This document shows, one piece after another, positions 44,443-55,200 of a DNA stretch of 64,000 nt. Each line of letters begins with the position of its first letter. Position 1 is the stretch's first letter. The translations under genes were made by a program, and so were the position numbers. The notes beneath the pieces are model-generated. The model had not been told where the DNA came from, made no database searches, and saw only the letters and a program-made list of their open reading frames with translations. The DNA is from Gigantopelta aegis. Taxonomy: Eukaryota; Mollusca; Gastropoda; Neomphalida; Peltospiridae. The stretch is taken from NCBI RefSeq assembly GCF_016097555.1, contig NC_054704.1, positions 95,196,204-95,260,203 on the forward strand. Direction: 5' to 3'.

Positions 44443-44600
44443 ATAGAGGTTATTACCAGAGTGTTTTTCGGTATCGTCAGTATCATATATTAGGAATATA
44501 AATTGTATTATGCGAGCCTCTGGTGAGCATAATACATTATTTTTATTCCTAATATATGATATTGACGATACCGAAATACATGAGGGTAATAATCTCTTTA
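44443..44600. mobile_element. foldback MITE, near-palindromic, GCGAGCCTCTGGTGAGC loop
   Basis: AGAGGTTATTACCAGAGTGT ... ATCGTCAGTATCATATATTA-GGAATA pairs with TATTCCTAATATATGATATT-GACGATACC ... GGGTAATAATCTCT, with loop GCGAGCCTCTGGTGAGC. Same architecture and loop as 35846-35992, and similar ends (AGAG..TTA). Confidence 0.85.
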
Positions 44601-45067
44601 TCATATAAGCTCAAGCTTATACAACGTCTTTTTGTAAACTGTACACGCAACTTTAATTCCAGTCCGCCATTACTAGATATTCAAATGACGTAAGAATATG
44701 TGGCGCGGTGTATTTTTGAATGGAAATGACGTCAAACTCGAATGACGTAATTTTGGATGTCCTTACATCAAAATAAAGTTATGCCTAACGTTTTTTGTTT
44801 TCTGAACGCTAGACAGCTTTCAGTGTCAAATTGCCATTGAAATGTTTTTATTTGACGACTATGAATGCATACCAGTACGTCAATCATGGAGTGTCACCCA
44901 AGTACGTTTGCTTAAATGTCAATAAACCTAGTGCTGAGACCTCGACTAATTAACATCTAATTTGCAAAGTTATCAAATTCTCAAAGTATGTGATCTGAAA
45001 AATATCACATACTTTGATTGCACTGAAAATGTAAGATATTATGTTTTATATATTTTAAAATATTATA
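44601..45067. promoter_or_regulatory. three CRE-like TGACGT sites within about 70 bases; otherwise empty
   Basis: TGACGTAA (44686), TGACGTCA (44727, palindromic CRE) and TGACGTAA (44743) cluster in a locally GC-richer stretch (GTGGCGCGGTG). No gene start was found next to it, so this may be the inside of an unrecognised element rather than a promoter. Confidence 0.3.
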
Positions 45068-45251
45068 GTACAGTGAAACCTCTCAGGACCAGACCCTCTG
45101 TAAACTGAAATTCCCTCAAAACCAGACATTTTTTCATAGTCCCTTTCTAAAAACCAGGATAAAACTTAACCTCTCTAAACCGGATCCCTCCTTATACTGA
45201 CATTTGTCCTGGTCTCGAAGGTGTCCAGTTTAGATGGGTTTCACTGTACAG
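45068..45251. mobile_element. MITE with TACAGTGAAACC ends (copy 2)
   Basis: Starts TACAGTGAAACCTCTCAGGA and ends TTTAGATGGGTTTCACTGTA, 184 bp, with internal CTCTCTAAACCGGATCCCTC. Same family as 14056-14236; both are bordered by TA. Confidence 0.8.
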
Positions 45252-45350
45252 TTAAACCTGAAAGAAAAATAGGAAGAGAAAATGTTATAACGAAATTATA
45301 TGAAAAAGAAAAACGTGAACCATTGTGATTTTTATGAATCATTCAGGTTA

Positions 45351-46850
45351 TATACTCTTCAAAAGAAGAAACGCAAAACCACATTGTCGTAACATTTGGA
45401 GAATTGATTTAATTATTGAATGGTGAGTCCGATAATTACCAAATGTTGCAAGATTGTTCACAATTCACTCTAGTCCATTGTGAGTAAGTGATAGGACACA
45501 CCACCAAGGTCAAGGTCATCTGGAGTCAATACCGGGTGTGGCCTCCGCGTGTGTTGACAACTGCCTGGCACCGCCTTCCCATTGAAGCAACCAGAGTACG
45601 GATGACGTCCCGGGGGATGGTGGCCCACTCGGCCTGCAAGGCTGCTGCCAGCTCGGGCAGGGTCTGGGGCTGTGGTTGTCGCTGTCGGAGGCGTCGGTCC
45701 AACTCGTCCCATAGATGCTCAATTGGGTTCAAATCCGGTGATATCGATGGCCAAGGAAGGACATTAATGTTGTTGTTCTGTAGGAAAGCCGTTGTGAGAC
45801 GTGCTGTGTGAGGCCTGGCGTTGTCATGTTGGAACACTGCGTTGGCGTTGGCCATAACTGGAACGATGTGTGGCCGGAGGATCTGGTCAATGTAGCCCTG
45901 TGCATTCAGGTTGCCCTGCACGTGGACCAGGTCAGTTCTGCCAGTGTGTGAGATGGCTGCCCACACCATGACACTACCCCCGCCGAATCTGTCCACTTCC
46001 TGCACGCAGTTTGCCGCATAACATTCACCACGACGCCTATACACGCGACATCTTCAATCATGACGTCGGAGCAGAAATCGGGACTCGTCACTGAACCACA
46101 CCTGTCTCCATCGCAGTTGAGGCCATTGTCGATGAATCTGGCACCACTGCAGTCGGAGTCAACGGTGTTGGTGTTAAGATGACACCTCGAACTGGACGTC
46201 TGGCACGAATTCCTACCTCACGTAGGCGGTTCCGTACGGTCTGGTCGGATATCCTGCGCAAACCTGGTATTGCTGCGGTTGTGGAGGTGGCAGTAGTCAA
46301 TCGTTCCCGAAGGTGGCGTACCCGGATGTAGCGGTCCTGCCCGGGGGTAGTGACCCGTGGTCGACCGGATCTAGGGAGGTCACATGTTGATCCATGTTGC
46401 TGGTAACGGTCCCACAGTCTGGAGATGGTGCTTGGGGACACATGGAATGCCCTGGCAACGGCCGTTCTGGATTCGCCTGCGTCTAGTCGGCCGATGGCAT
46501 TGTTTCTCTGCGGTTCACTGAGACGTGGCATGTCCTGGATTGTCAACTGTCAGCCAGATACAGAGGCCAGGCAAGCGAACACCCTGCACTTTTATACTGT
46601 CGGTGTTCATGTTGCACGTGCAGACAACGCATGTGCAGTGGTGACATGGTTTGCACGTGGCTGCGTTTTTGCGAATATTCACATTTTGGAACTTTATTGT
46701 ACAGTAGCTGCGTTTTATCGAACGTAACCGTGGGAATGTGTTTGGGACATGCAATGACCTTATATTCACAAAGCATGAACCGGTAGGAAACATAAAATCG
46801 GAGTTATAACCCATTTGTACCCTTTTGCGTTTCTTTTTTTGAAGAGTATA
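45351..46850 (-). mobile_element. Tc1-type DNA transposon, whole in outline, 27-bp inverted ends
   Basis: Left end TATACTCTTCAAAAGAAG-AAACGCAAA and right end TTTGCGTTTCTTTTTTTG-AAGAGTATA are inverted repeats of 27 bp with one mismatch, bordered by TA as expected for Tc1/mariner insertion. The element is about 1500 bp and carries one transposase gene on its minus strand (45526-46546). Short open frames on the + strand are shadows. Confidence 0.9.
45526..46546 (-). pseudogene. Tc1/mariner transposase, DD34E, inactivated
   Basis: Starts at 46546 with MTIQDMPRLSEPQRNNAIGR and a helix-turn-helix DNA-binding region (FHVSPSTISRLWDRYQQHGS), then the GRPRVTTP linker and a second HTH up to RPVRGVILT. 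The catalytic part reads VWFSDESRF (first Asp), FQHDNARPHTA (second Asp), then ISPDLNPIEHLWDEL with the Glu after 34 intervening residues, so the triad is DD34E. All three acidic residues are present. The GSVMVWAAISHTGRTDLV strand is typical. Two lesions are visible: a frameshift at about 46160, between GVILT and the QIHRQWPQLRW segment, and a TGA at about 46053 in LLRRHD-x-RCRVYRRRGE. The protein would be about 340 aa if uninterrupted, normal for the family. The few lesions and well-preserved ends suggest a fairly recent insertion. Confidence 0.9.
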
Positions 46851-47019
46851 TAATGAATTTTTTTTTTGCCGTAACAATTCTAATATAAGTTTATTATCCA
46901 AGAGAGAAATCAGTTATCAACATTTTCAATAGAGTACAAAACATACACTGAGGGATTAATTCCAGTATATACTTTTTAACTAATACAAAAATATTAGTAA
47001 AATATTACTTGAAAACCTC

Positions 47020-50000
47020 ACCTTTCTTAGGTAACCGGAATCAGTTCACGTGTGTCTTACTTAGGTAACCGGAAGTCAGTCCACGTGTGTCTTACTTAGA
47101 TAACTGGAAGTCAGTTCACATGTGTCTTACTTAGGTAACCGGAATCAGTTCACGTGTGTCTTACTTAGATAACTGGAAGTCAGTTCACGTGTGTCTTACT
47201 TAGGTAACCGGAATCAGTTCACGTGTGTCTTACTTAGGTAACCGGAAGTCAGTTCACGTGTGTCTTACTTAGATAACCGGAAGTCAGTTCACGTGTGTCT
47301 TACTTAGGTAACCGGAATCAGTTCACATGTGTCTTACTTAGGTAACCGGAAGTCAGTTCACGTGTGTCTTACTTAGGTAACCGGAAGTCAGTCCACGTGT
47401 GTCTTACTTAGGTAACCGGAAGTCAGTTCACGTGTGTCTTACTTAGGTAACCGGAAGTCAGTTCACGTGTGTCTTACTTAGGTAACCGGAAGTCAGTTCA
47501 CATGTGTCTTACTTAGGTAACCGGAAGTCAGTCCACATGTGTCTTACTTAGGTAACCGGAAGTCAGTCCACGTGTGTCTTACTTAGGTAACCGGAAGTCA
47601 GTCCACGTGTGTCTTACTTAGGTAACCGGAATCAGTTCACGTGTGTCTTACTTAGATAACCGGAAGTCAGTTCACGTGTGTCTTACTTAGGTAACCGGAA
47701 TCAGTTCACGTGTGTCTTACTTAGGTAACTGGAAGTCAGTTCACGTGTGTCTTACTTAGGTAACCGGAAGTCAGTTCACGTGTGTCTTACTTAGGTAACC
47801 GGAAGTCAGTTCACGTGTGTCTTACTTAGGTAACCGGAAGTCAGTCCACGTGTGTCTTACTTAGGTAACCGGAAGTCAGTCCACGTGTGTCTTACTTAGG
47901 TAACCGGAAGTCAGTTCACATGTGTCTTACTTAGATAACCGGAAGTCAGTTCACGTGTGTCTTACTTAGGTAACCGGAATCAGTTCACATGTGTCTTACT
48001 TAGGTAACCGGAATCAGTTCACGTGTGTCTTACTTAGGTAACCGGAAGTCAGTTCACGTGTGTCTTACTTAGGTAACCGGAAGTCAGTCCACGTGTGTCT
48101 TACTTAGGTAACCGGAAGTCAGTTCACGTGTGTCTTACTTAGGTAACCGGAAGTCAGTCCACGTGTGTCTTACTTAGGTAACCGGAATCAGTTCACGTGT
48201 GTCTTACTTAGATAACCGGAAGTCAGTTCACGTGTGTCTTACTTAGGTAACCGGAATCAGTTCACGTGTGTCTTACTTAGGTAACCGGAAGTCAGTTCAC
48301 ATGTGTCTTACTTAGGTAACCGGAAGTCAGTCCACGTGTGTCTTACTTAGGTAACCGGAAGTCAGTTCACATGTGTCTTACTTAGGTAACCGGAAGTCAG
48401 TTCACATGTGTCTTACTTAGGTAACCGGAAGTCAGTCCACGTGTGTCTTACTTAGGTAACCGGAAGTCAGTCCACGTGTGTCTTACTTAGGTAACCGGAA
48501 GTCAGTTGTGTGTCTTACTTAGGTAACCGGAAGTCAGTTCACGTGTGTCTTACTTAGGTAACCGGAAGTCAGTCCACGTGTGTCTTACTTAGGTAACCGG
48601 AAGTCAGTCCACGTGTGTCTTACTTAGGTAACCGGAAGTCAGTCCACGTGTGTCTTACTTAGATAACCGGAAGTCAGTTCACGTGTGTCTTACTTAGGTA
48701 ACCGGAAGTCAGTTCACGTGTGTCTTACTTAGATAACCGGAAGTCAGTCCACGTGTGTCTTACTTAGGTAACCGGAAGTCAGTTCACGTGTGTCTTACTT
48801 AGGTAACCGGAAGTCAGTCCACGTGTGTCTTACTTAGGTAACCGGAATCAGTTCACATGTGTCTTACTTAGGTAACCGGAAGTCAATCCACGTGTGTCTT
48901 ACTTAGGTAACCGGAAGTCAGTTCACGTGTGTCTTTCTTAGGTAACCGGAAGTCAGTTCATGTGTGTCTTACTTAGGTAACCGGAAGTCAGTTCACGTGT
49001 GTCTTACTTAGGTAACCGGAAGTCAGTCCACGTGTTTTACTTAGGTAACCGGAAGTCAGTCCACGTGTGTCTTACTTAGGTAACTGGAAGTCAGTTCACG
49101 TGTGTCTTACTTAGGTAACCGGAAGTCAGTTCACGTGTGTCTTTCTTAGGTAACCGGAAGTCAGTCCACGTGTGTCTTACTTAGGTAACCGGAAGTCAGT
49201 TCACGTGTGTCTTACTTAGGTAACCGGAAGTCAGTCCACGTGTTTTACTTAGGTAACCGGAAGTCAGTCCACGTGTGTCTTACTTAGGTAACCGGAATCA
49301 GTTCACGTGTGTCTTACTTAGGTAACCGGAAGTCAGTCCACGTGTGTCTTACTTAGGTAACCGGAAGTCAGTTCACGTGTGTCTTACTTAGGTAACCGGA
49401 AGTCAGTCCACGTGTGTCTTACTTAGATAACTGGAAGTCAGTTCACATGTGTCTTACTTAGGTAACCGGAATCAGTTCACGTGTGTCTTACTTAGGTAAC
49501 CGGAAGTCAGTTCACGTGTGTCTTACTTAGGTAACCGGAATCAGTTCACGTGTGTCTTACTTAGGTAACCGGAAGTCAGTCCACGTGTGTCTTACTTAGG
49601 TAACCGGAAGTCAGTTCACGTGTGTCTTTCTTAGGTAACCGGAAGTCAGTTCACATGTGTCTTACTTAGGTAACCGGAAGTCAGTCCACGTGTGTCTTAC
49701 TTAGGTAACCGGAAGTCAGTCCACGTGTGTCTTACTTAGGTAACCGGAAGTCAGTCCACGTGTGTCTTACTTAGGTAACCGGAAGTCAGTCCACGTGTGT
49801 CTTACTTAGGTAACCGGAAGTCAGTCCACGTGTGTCTTACTTAGGTAACCGGAAGTCAGTTCACGTGTGTCTTACTTAGGTAACCGGAAGTCAGTCCACG
49901 TGTTTTACTTAGGTAACCGGAAGTCAGTTCACGTGTGTCTTACTTAGGTAACCGGAAGTCAGTTCACGTGTGTCTTACTTAGGTAACCGGAAGTCAGTCC

Positions 50001-50860
50001 ACATGTGTCTTACTTAGGTAACCGGAAGTCAGTTCACGTGTGTCTTACTTAGGTAACCGGAAGTCAGTCCACGTGTGTCTTACTTAGGTAACCGGAAGTC
50101 AGTTCACGTGTGTCTTACTTAGGTAACCGGAAGTCAGTCCACGTGTGTCTTACTTAGATAACCGGAAGTCAGTCCACGTGTGTCTTACTTAGATAACCGG
50201 AAGTCAGTTCACATGTGTCTTACTTAGGTAACCGGAATCAGTTCACGTGTGTCTTACTTAGATAACCGGAAGTCAGTTCACGTGTGTCTTACTTAGGTAA
50301 CCGGAATCAGTTCACGTGTGTCTTACTTGGGTAACCGGAAGTCAGTTCACGTGTGTCTTACTTAGGTAACCGGAAGTCAGTCCACGTGTGTCTTACTTAG
50401 GTAACCGGAAGTCAGTTCACGTGTGTCTTTCTTAGGTAACCGGAAGTCAGTCCACGTGTGTCTTACTTAGATAACCGGAAGTCAGTTCACGTGTGTCTTA
50501 CTTAGATAACCGGAAGTCAGTCCACGTGTGTCTTACTTAGATAACCGGAAGTCAGTTCACGTGTGTCTTACTTAGGCAACCGGAATCAGTTCACGTGTGT
50601 CTTACTTAGGTAACCGGAAGTCAGTCCACGTGTGTCTTACTTAGGTAACCGGAAGTCAGTTCACGTGTGTCTTTCTTAGGTAACCGGAAGTCAGTCCACG
50701 TGTGTCTTACTTAGGTAACCGGAAGTCAGTCCACGTGTGTCTTACTTAGGTAACCGGAAGTCAGTTCACGTGTGTCTTTCTTAGGTAACCGGAAGTCAGT
50801 TCACATGTGTCTTACTTAGGTAATCGGAAGTCAGTTCACGTGTGTCTTACTTAGGTAACT
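47020..50860. repeat. 35-bp satellite array, about 110 copies, with E-box in each unit
   Basis: Unit CTTACTTAGGTAACCGGAAG-TCAGTTCACGTGTGT, 35 bases; a 34-base variant lacks one G (CCGGAATCAG). Most units contain the palindromic E-box CACGTG (or CACATG), the palindrome GGTAACC and the ETS-like CCGGAAGT. Variants (AGATAACC, TCCACG, TTCACA, CTTTCTTAGG, missing TGTGTC) are scattered with some local runs. The array ends about 1.35 kb before the SPATA1-like start codon. Confidence 0.97.
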
Positions 50861-52211
50861 GATTGTGCTACATTGGTGGTTCAAAAACATAAACTGATTT
50901 TCACTTTCATTTCTGATATATGGTACTTTTAATTTTAGAATGTAATTGTTCACCACGTAACCAGTTGGCGGTTCTTGTCATTTTAAAGTTACGTAACCGA
51001 CACGCGAACAGAGCAACGGTTCTCGTGAAATATTGTACTCTGGTTTGTCTCTTCAAAAGTATGTTGGCTATATGATTATACCATCAAATGTTCCTTTCTT
51101 GGAACTCTGCTTGTGTTTGTTGGTGTTTTGTTGTTTAATTTTAATTTCTTTTTTTTTAAATTTTGCCAAAGTAAATGTATAGGCTTTTCCGAAGTACGTT
51201 TCTGAAAATAATATTTTGGGTACAGCAATGTTTGTTTTTCAGTATCATGTCAAATGACGTCAGGTACTGTAATTTACCTGTCTTTTTGCTTTCATATGAC
51301 ATCATCTGGGTTTCATTTACTTTTAAATTACAATAGTAACCTGCTAAATGGAGGATGTGAATGGCCTGTATTGCTTTCGTACGACGTGATGTCACAAATA
51401 GAACCGAACAGAACTGGAATGGGTTCCCGAAATTTGGTGTAGCAACAACTGGAAGTATCTGTATTCAAGCGCATCAATACGCTTTGGGTGTTTGGTGTGT
51501 CACCAACATTAGATATGTCAATGCTGTTACTTTTTCTGAAAATCCCTGAATGAATAAATGTGTAAATACAAAAGTATATTGTTTTTATTGTTTTTGTATA
51601 ATTATATATCATTGCTATGAAAACAAAACTTATTTCAGTTCAGTAACCTGTGTAGTGCTTCCAATACATTAGTGACTCGGGTATCTTGTGTTGTCAATTG
51701 AAGTGCAATCTGTTAGGGAGGGATTCACATCAGAAGAAAGCAAAACCACAGTGATGTTCTTGTAATCGATAAATGATGATTGCATTTTTATGTATGTTCC
51801 TCGTATACTGTAATTTTACAGGATGCACCATCCTGGAATCTTATTGTTGCTGTAGAGAATAAAGATTTTATTGATTCTTTACATCGGAGGAAATGAAAAA
51901 GGAAAGAAAAAAACACACCCGAAAACAGCAAACAAGAAGGCTTACAATTTACATAATGCAATGATTTTTTTTTTTTGACCATTCACGACAGATTGTAACA
52001 TTGATCATAATTCTGTCATGCACTTAAAATATTAGTATCTGTTATGTACATGGTTACCATGTCAACAACAGTAGGACCAAATATATAAACAGTTGTGTTC
52101 AACTTGTTAAATATTAAAATGGCATTGTTAGAGAGAAATTGTTGATGCATATAGATCTGGTTGATGTGATAGTAAAGTGACAACACACAGCTAGTATAGA
52201 TTAGTTGAAAT
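50861..52211. other. upstream region of the SPATA1-like gene; no other gene seen
   Basis: Unique sequence with locally raised CpG at about 50950-51040 (CCACGTAACCAGTTGG, TTACGTAACCGACACGCGAA). TGACGTCA occurs at 51255, and related TGACATCA and GACGTGATGTCAC lie nearby. These could be regulatory, but no transcription start can be assigned. Overlapping open frames at 51156-51612 on both strands have no family resemblance. Confidence 0.4.
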
Positions 52212-55200
52212 ATGGCGGCAAAGAAATCGCAGGATCAGTTGATTTTAGAAAGGTCCAATTCTTATCTTCAAAAGGTATCCAGTTTTTACTTTTTATTTTA
52301 AATTTTTTTAAATTTATATTATACAGTGGATATATGTGTTGGGTAATGAGGGAAATGGAGGGGTATGTAAAGAATGAACATTATTTAAGCAACATTTAAA
52401 TCGATGAAATCAGGGAATATCAGAAAAATATTGATCATCATTTTACCACATTTAGTGTTGGAGAATATTTGTAGGTATATGGTTGTTATAATCATCTATA
52501 CAGGGATTATTTTTCTTTTGAAATTTAGTATAAATATAATATATCTGTTTTTCAGTTGTCCGATCTCCATGTGTACGTGGTTCCTGTGGATATATGGAGG
52601 GAACGATTCAACAATTTGCTCAACCAGTCGGTCACGGAGACCGTTTCTCTTGGTATCATCAGGTAGACACAATTGTTTCTTAGTCTTGGATGTTATTTGT
52701 TGAAGTACTATAGTGTGGTTACAGAATTATTATATAGTAGGGATAACATTTGTTCTGCTTTTTAAAAAAATCTTTTTTTCTTTAATGAATTGATTTTTTA
52801 AATTGTGAGTTAAGGTTCCAATGGCTGTGACATGACAAGCATGTTGATTGTTCTAGTGGATATATGTATTTCATGTTTAAAAACACTAAAACTACTTGCT
52901 TACCACATATCTCAAGTAAAAATAGAATTGAAAGGAATATTTGGTTAATGAACACTCATCACGTTTTTCATCTACAGCTGTTTGGTGTATCACATATAGT
53001 TGTTTCAATATTTAGTCAGTAGAGAGGAAACCTGCTGCCACCACATAGGCTACACCTAATGATAAAACAGCAAGGGATTTTTTATATGAACTTTTCTTAG
53101 ACGGGGATATAACATGCCACAGCCTTCCAAGCAAGGGTTAAAAAATACACTTATCTGCTATCTGGGTTAAGTGGAATTTGACGGTTGGGCAATTAATCTA
53201 CAGGAACTAACTTGCCCATGGGCAAGTGAAATATTAAATAATTAAATTATCAATACTGTGAAAACATTTCTTATTTGGTAAATATCATAACTTTCATGAC
53301 AAACATGTTTCGGGAAGGGGAAGGGGGAGGGTGTGGGATGTAGCCAGTGATAAAGCACTTGCCTGATGTGTGGTCGGTCTAGGATTGGGGAGGGTGTGGG
53401 ATGTAGCCCAGTGATAAAGCACTTGCCTGATGTGTGGTCGGTCTACGATTGGGGAGGGTGTGGGATGTAGCCCAGTGATAAAGCACTTGCCTGATGTGTG
53501 GTAGGTCTAGGATTGGGGAGGGTGTGGGATGTAGCCCAGTGATAAAGCACTTGCCTGGTGTGTGGTCGGTCTAGGATTGGGGAGGGTGTGGGATGTAGCC
53601 CAGTGATAAGGCACTTGCCTGGTGTGTGGTCGGTCTAGGATTGGGGAGGGTGTGGGATGTAGCCCAGTGATAAGGCACTTGCCTGATGTGTGGTCGGTCT
53701 AGGATTGGGGAGGGTGTGGGATGTAGCCCAGTGATAAAGCACTTGCCTGATGTGTGGTCGGTCTAGGATTGGGGAGGGTGTGGGATGTAGCCCAGTGATA
53801 AAGCACTTGCCTGGTGTGTGGTAGGTCTAGGATTGGGGAGGGTGTGGGATGTAGCCCAGTGATAAGGCACTTGCCTGGTGTGTGGTCGGTCTAGGATTGG
53901 GGAGGGTGTGGGATGTAGCCCAGTGATAAGGCACTTGCCTGATGTGTGGTCGGTCTAGGATTGGGGAGGGTGTGGGATGTAGCCCAGTGATAAAGCACTT
54001 GCCTGATGTGTGGTCGGTCTAGGATTGGGGAGGGTGTGGGATGTAGCCCAGTGATAAGGCACTTGCCTGGTGTGTGGTCGGTCTAGGATTGGGGAGGGTG
54101 TGGGATGTAGCCCAGTGATAAAGCACTTGCCTGATGTGTGGTCGGTCTAGGATTGGGGAGGGTGTGGGATGTAGCCCAGTGATAAAGCACTTGCCTGATG
54201 TGTGGTCGGTCTAGGATTGGGGAGGGTGTGGGATGTAGCCCAGTGATAAAGCACTTGCCTGATGTGTGGTCGGTCTAGGATTGGGGAGGGTGTGGGATGT
54301 AGCCCAGTGATAAAGCACTTGCCTGATGTGTGGTCGGTCTAGGATTGGGGAGGGTGTGGGATGTAGCCCAGTGATAAAGCACTTGCCTGATGTGTGGTCG
54401 GTCTAGGATTGGGGAGGGTGTGGGATGTAGCCCAGTGATAAAGCACTTGCCTGATGTGTGGTCGGTCTAGGATTGGGGAGGGTGTGGGATGTAGCCCAGT
54501 GATAAAGCACTTGCCTGATGTGTGGTCGGTCTAGGATTGGGGAGGGTGTGGGATGTAGCCCAGTGATAAGGCACTTGCCTGATGTGTGGTCGGTCTAGGA
54601 TTGGGGAGGGTGTGGGATGTAGCCCAGTGATAAAGCACTTGCCTGATGTGTGGTCGGTCTAGGATTGGGGAGGGTGTGGGATGTAGCCCAGTGATAAGGC
54701 ACTTGCCTGATGTGTGGTCGGTCTAGGATTGGGGAGGGTGTGGGATGTAGCCCAGTGATAAAGCACTTGCCTGATGTGTGGTCGGTCTAGGATTGGGGAG
54801 GGTGTGGGATGTAGCCCAGTGATAAAGCACTTGCCTGATGTGTGGTCGGTCTAGGATTGGGGAGGGTGTGGGATGTAGCCCAGTGATAAAGCACTTGCAC
54901 TTGCCTGCACTTGCCTGTGTGTGGTCGGTCTAGGATTGGGGAGGGTGTGGGATGTAGCCCAGTGATAAAGCACTTGCCTGATGTGTGGTCGGTCTAGGAT
55001 TGGGGAGGGTGTGGGATGTAGCCCAGTGATAAAGCACTTGCCTGATGTGTGGTCGGTCTAGGATTGGGGAGGGTGTGGGATGTAGCCCAGTGATAAAGCA
55101 CTTGCCTGATGTGTGGTCGGTCTAGGATTGGGGAGGGTGTGGGATGTAGCCCAGTGATAAAGCACTTGCCTGATGTGTGGTCGGTCTAGGATTGGGGAGG

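Noticed and set aside
45488-46727. Plus-strand frames within the Tc1 element
   Set aside because: They are shadows of the minus-strand transposase in GC-rich sequence.
47020-50860. Possible CRISPR-like array (regular 35-bp repeats)
   Set aside because: Repeats are directly tandem with no spacers, in a eukaryotic genome with no cas genes; it is a minisatellite.
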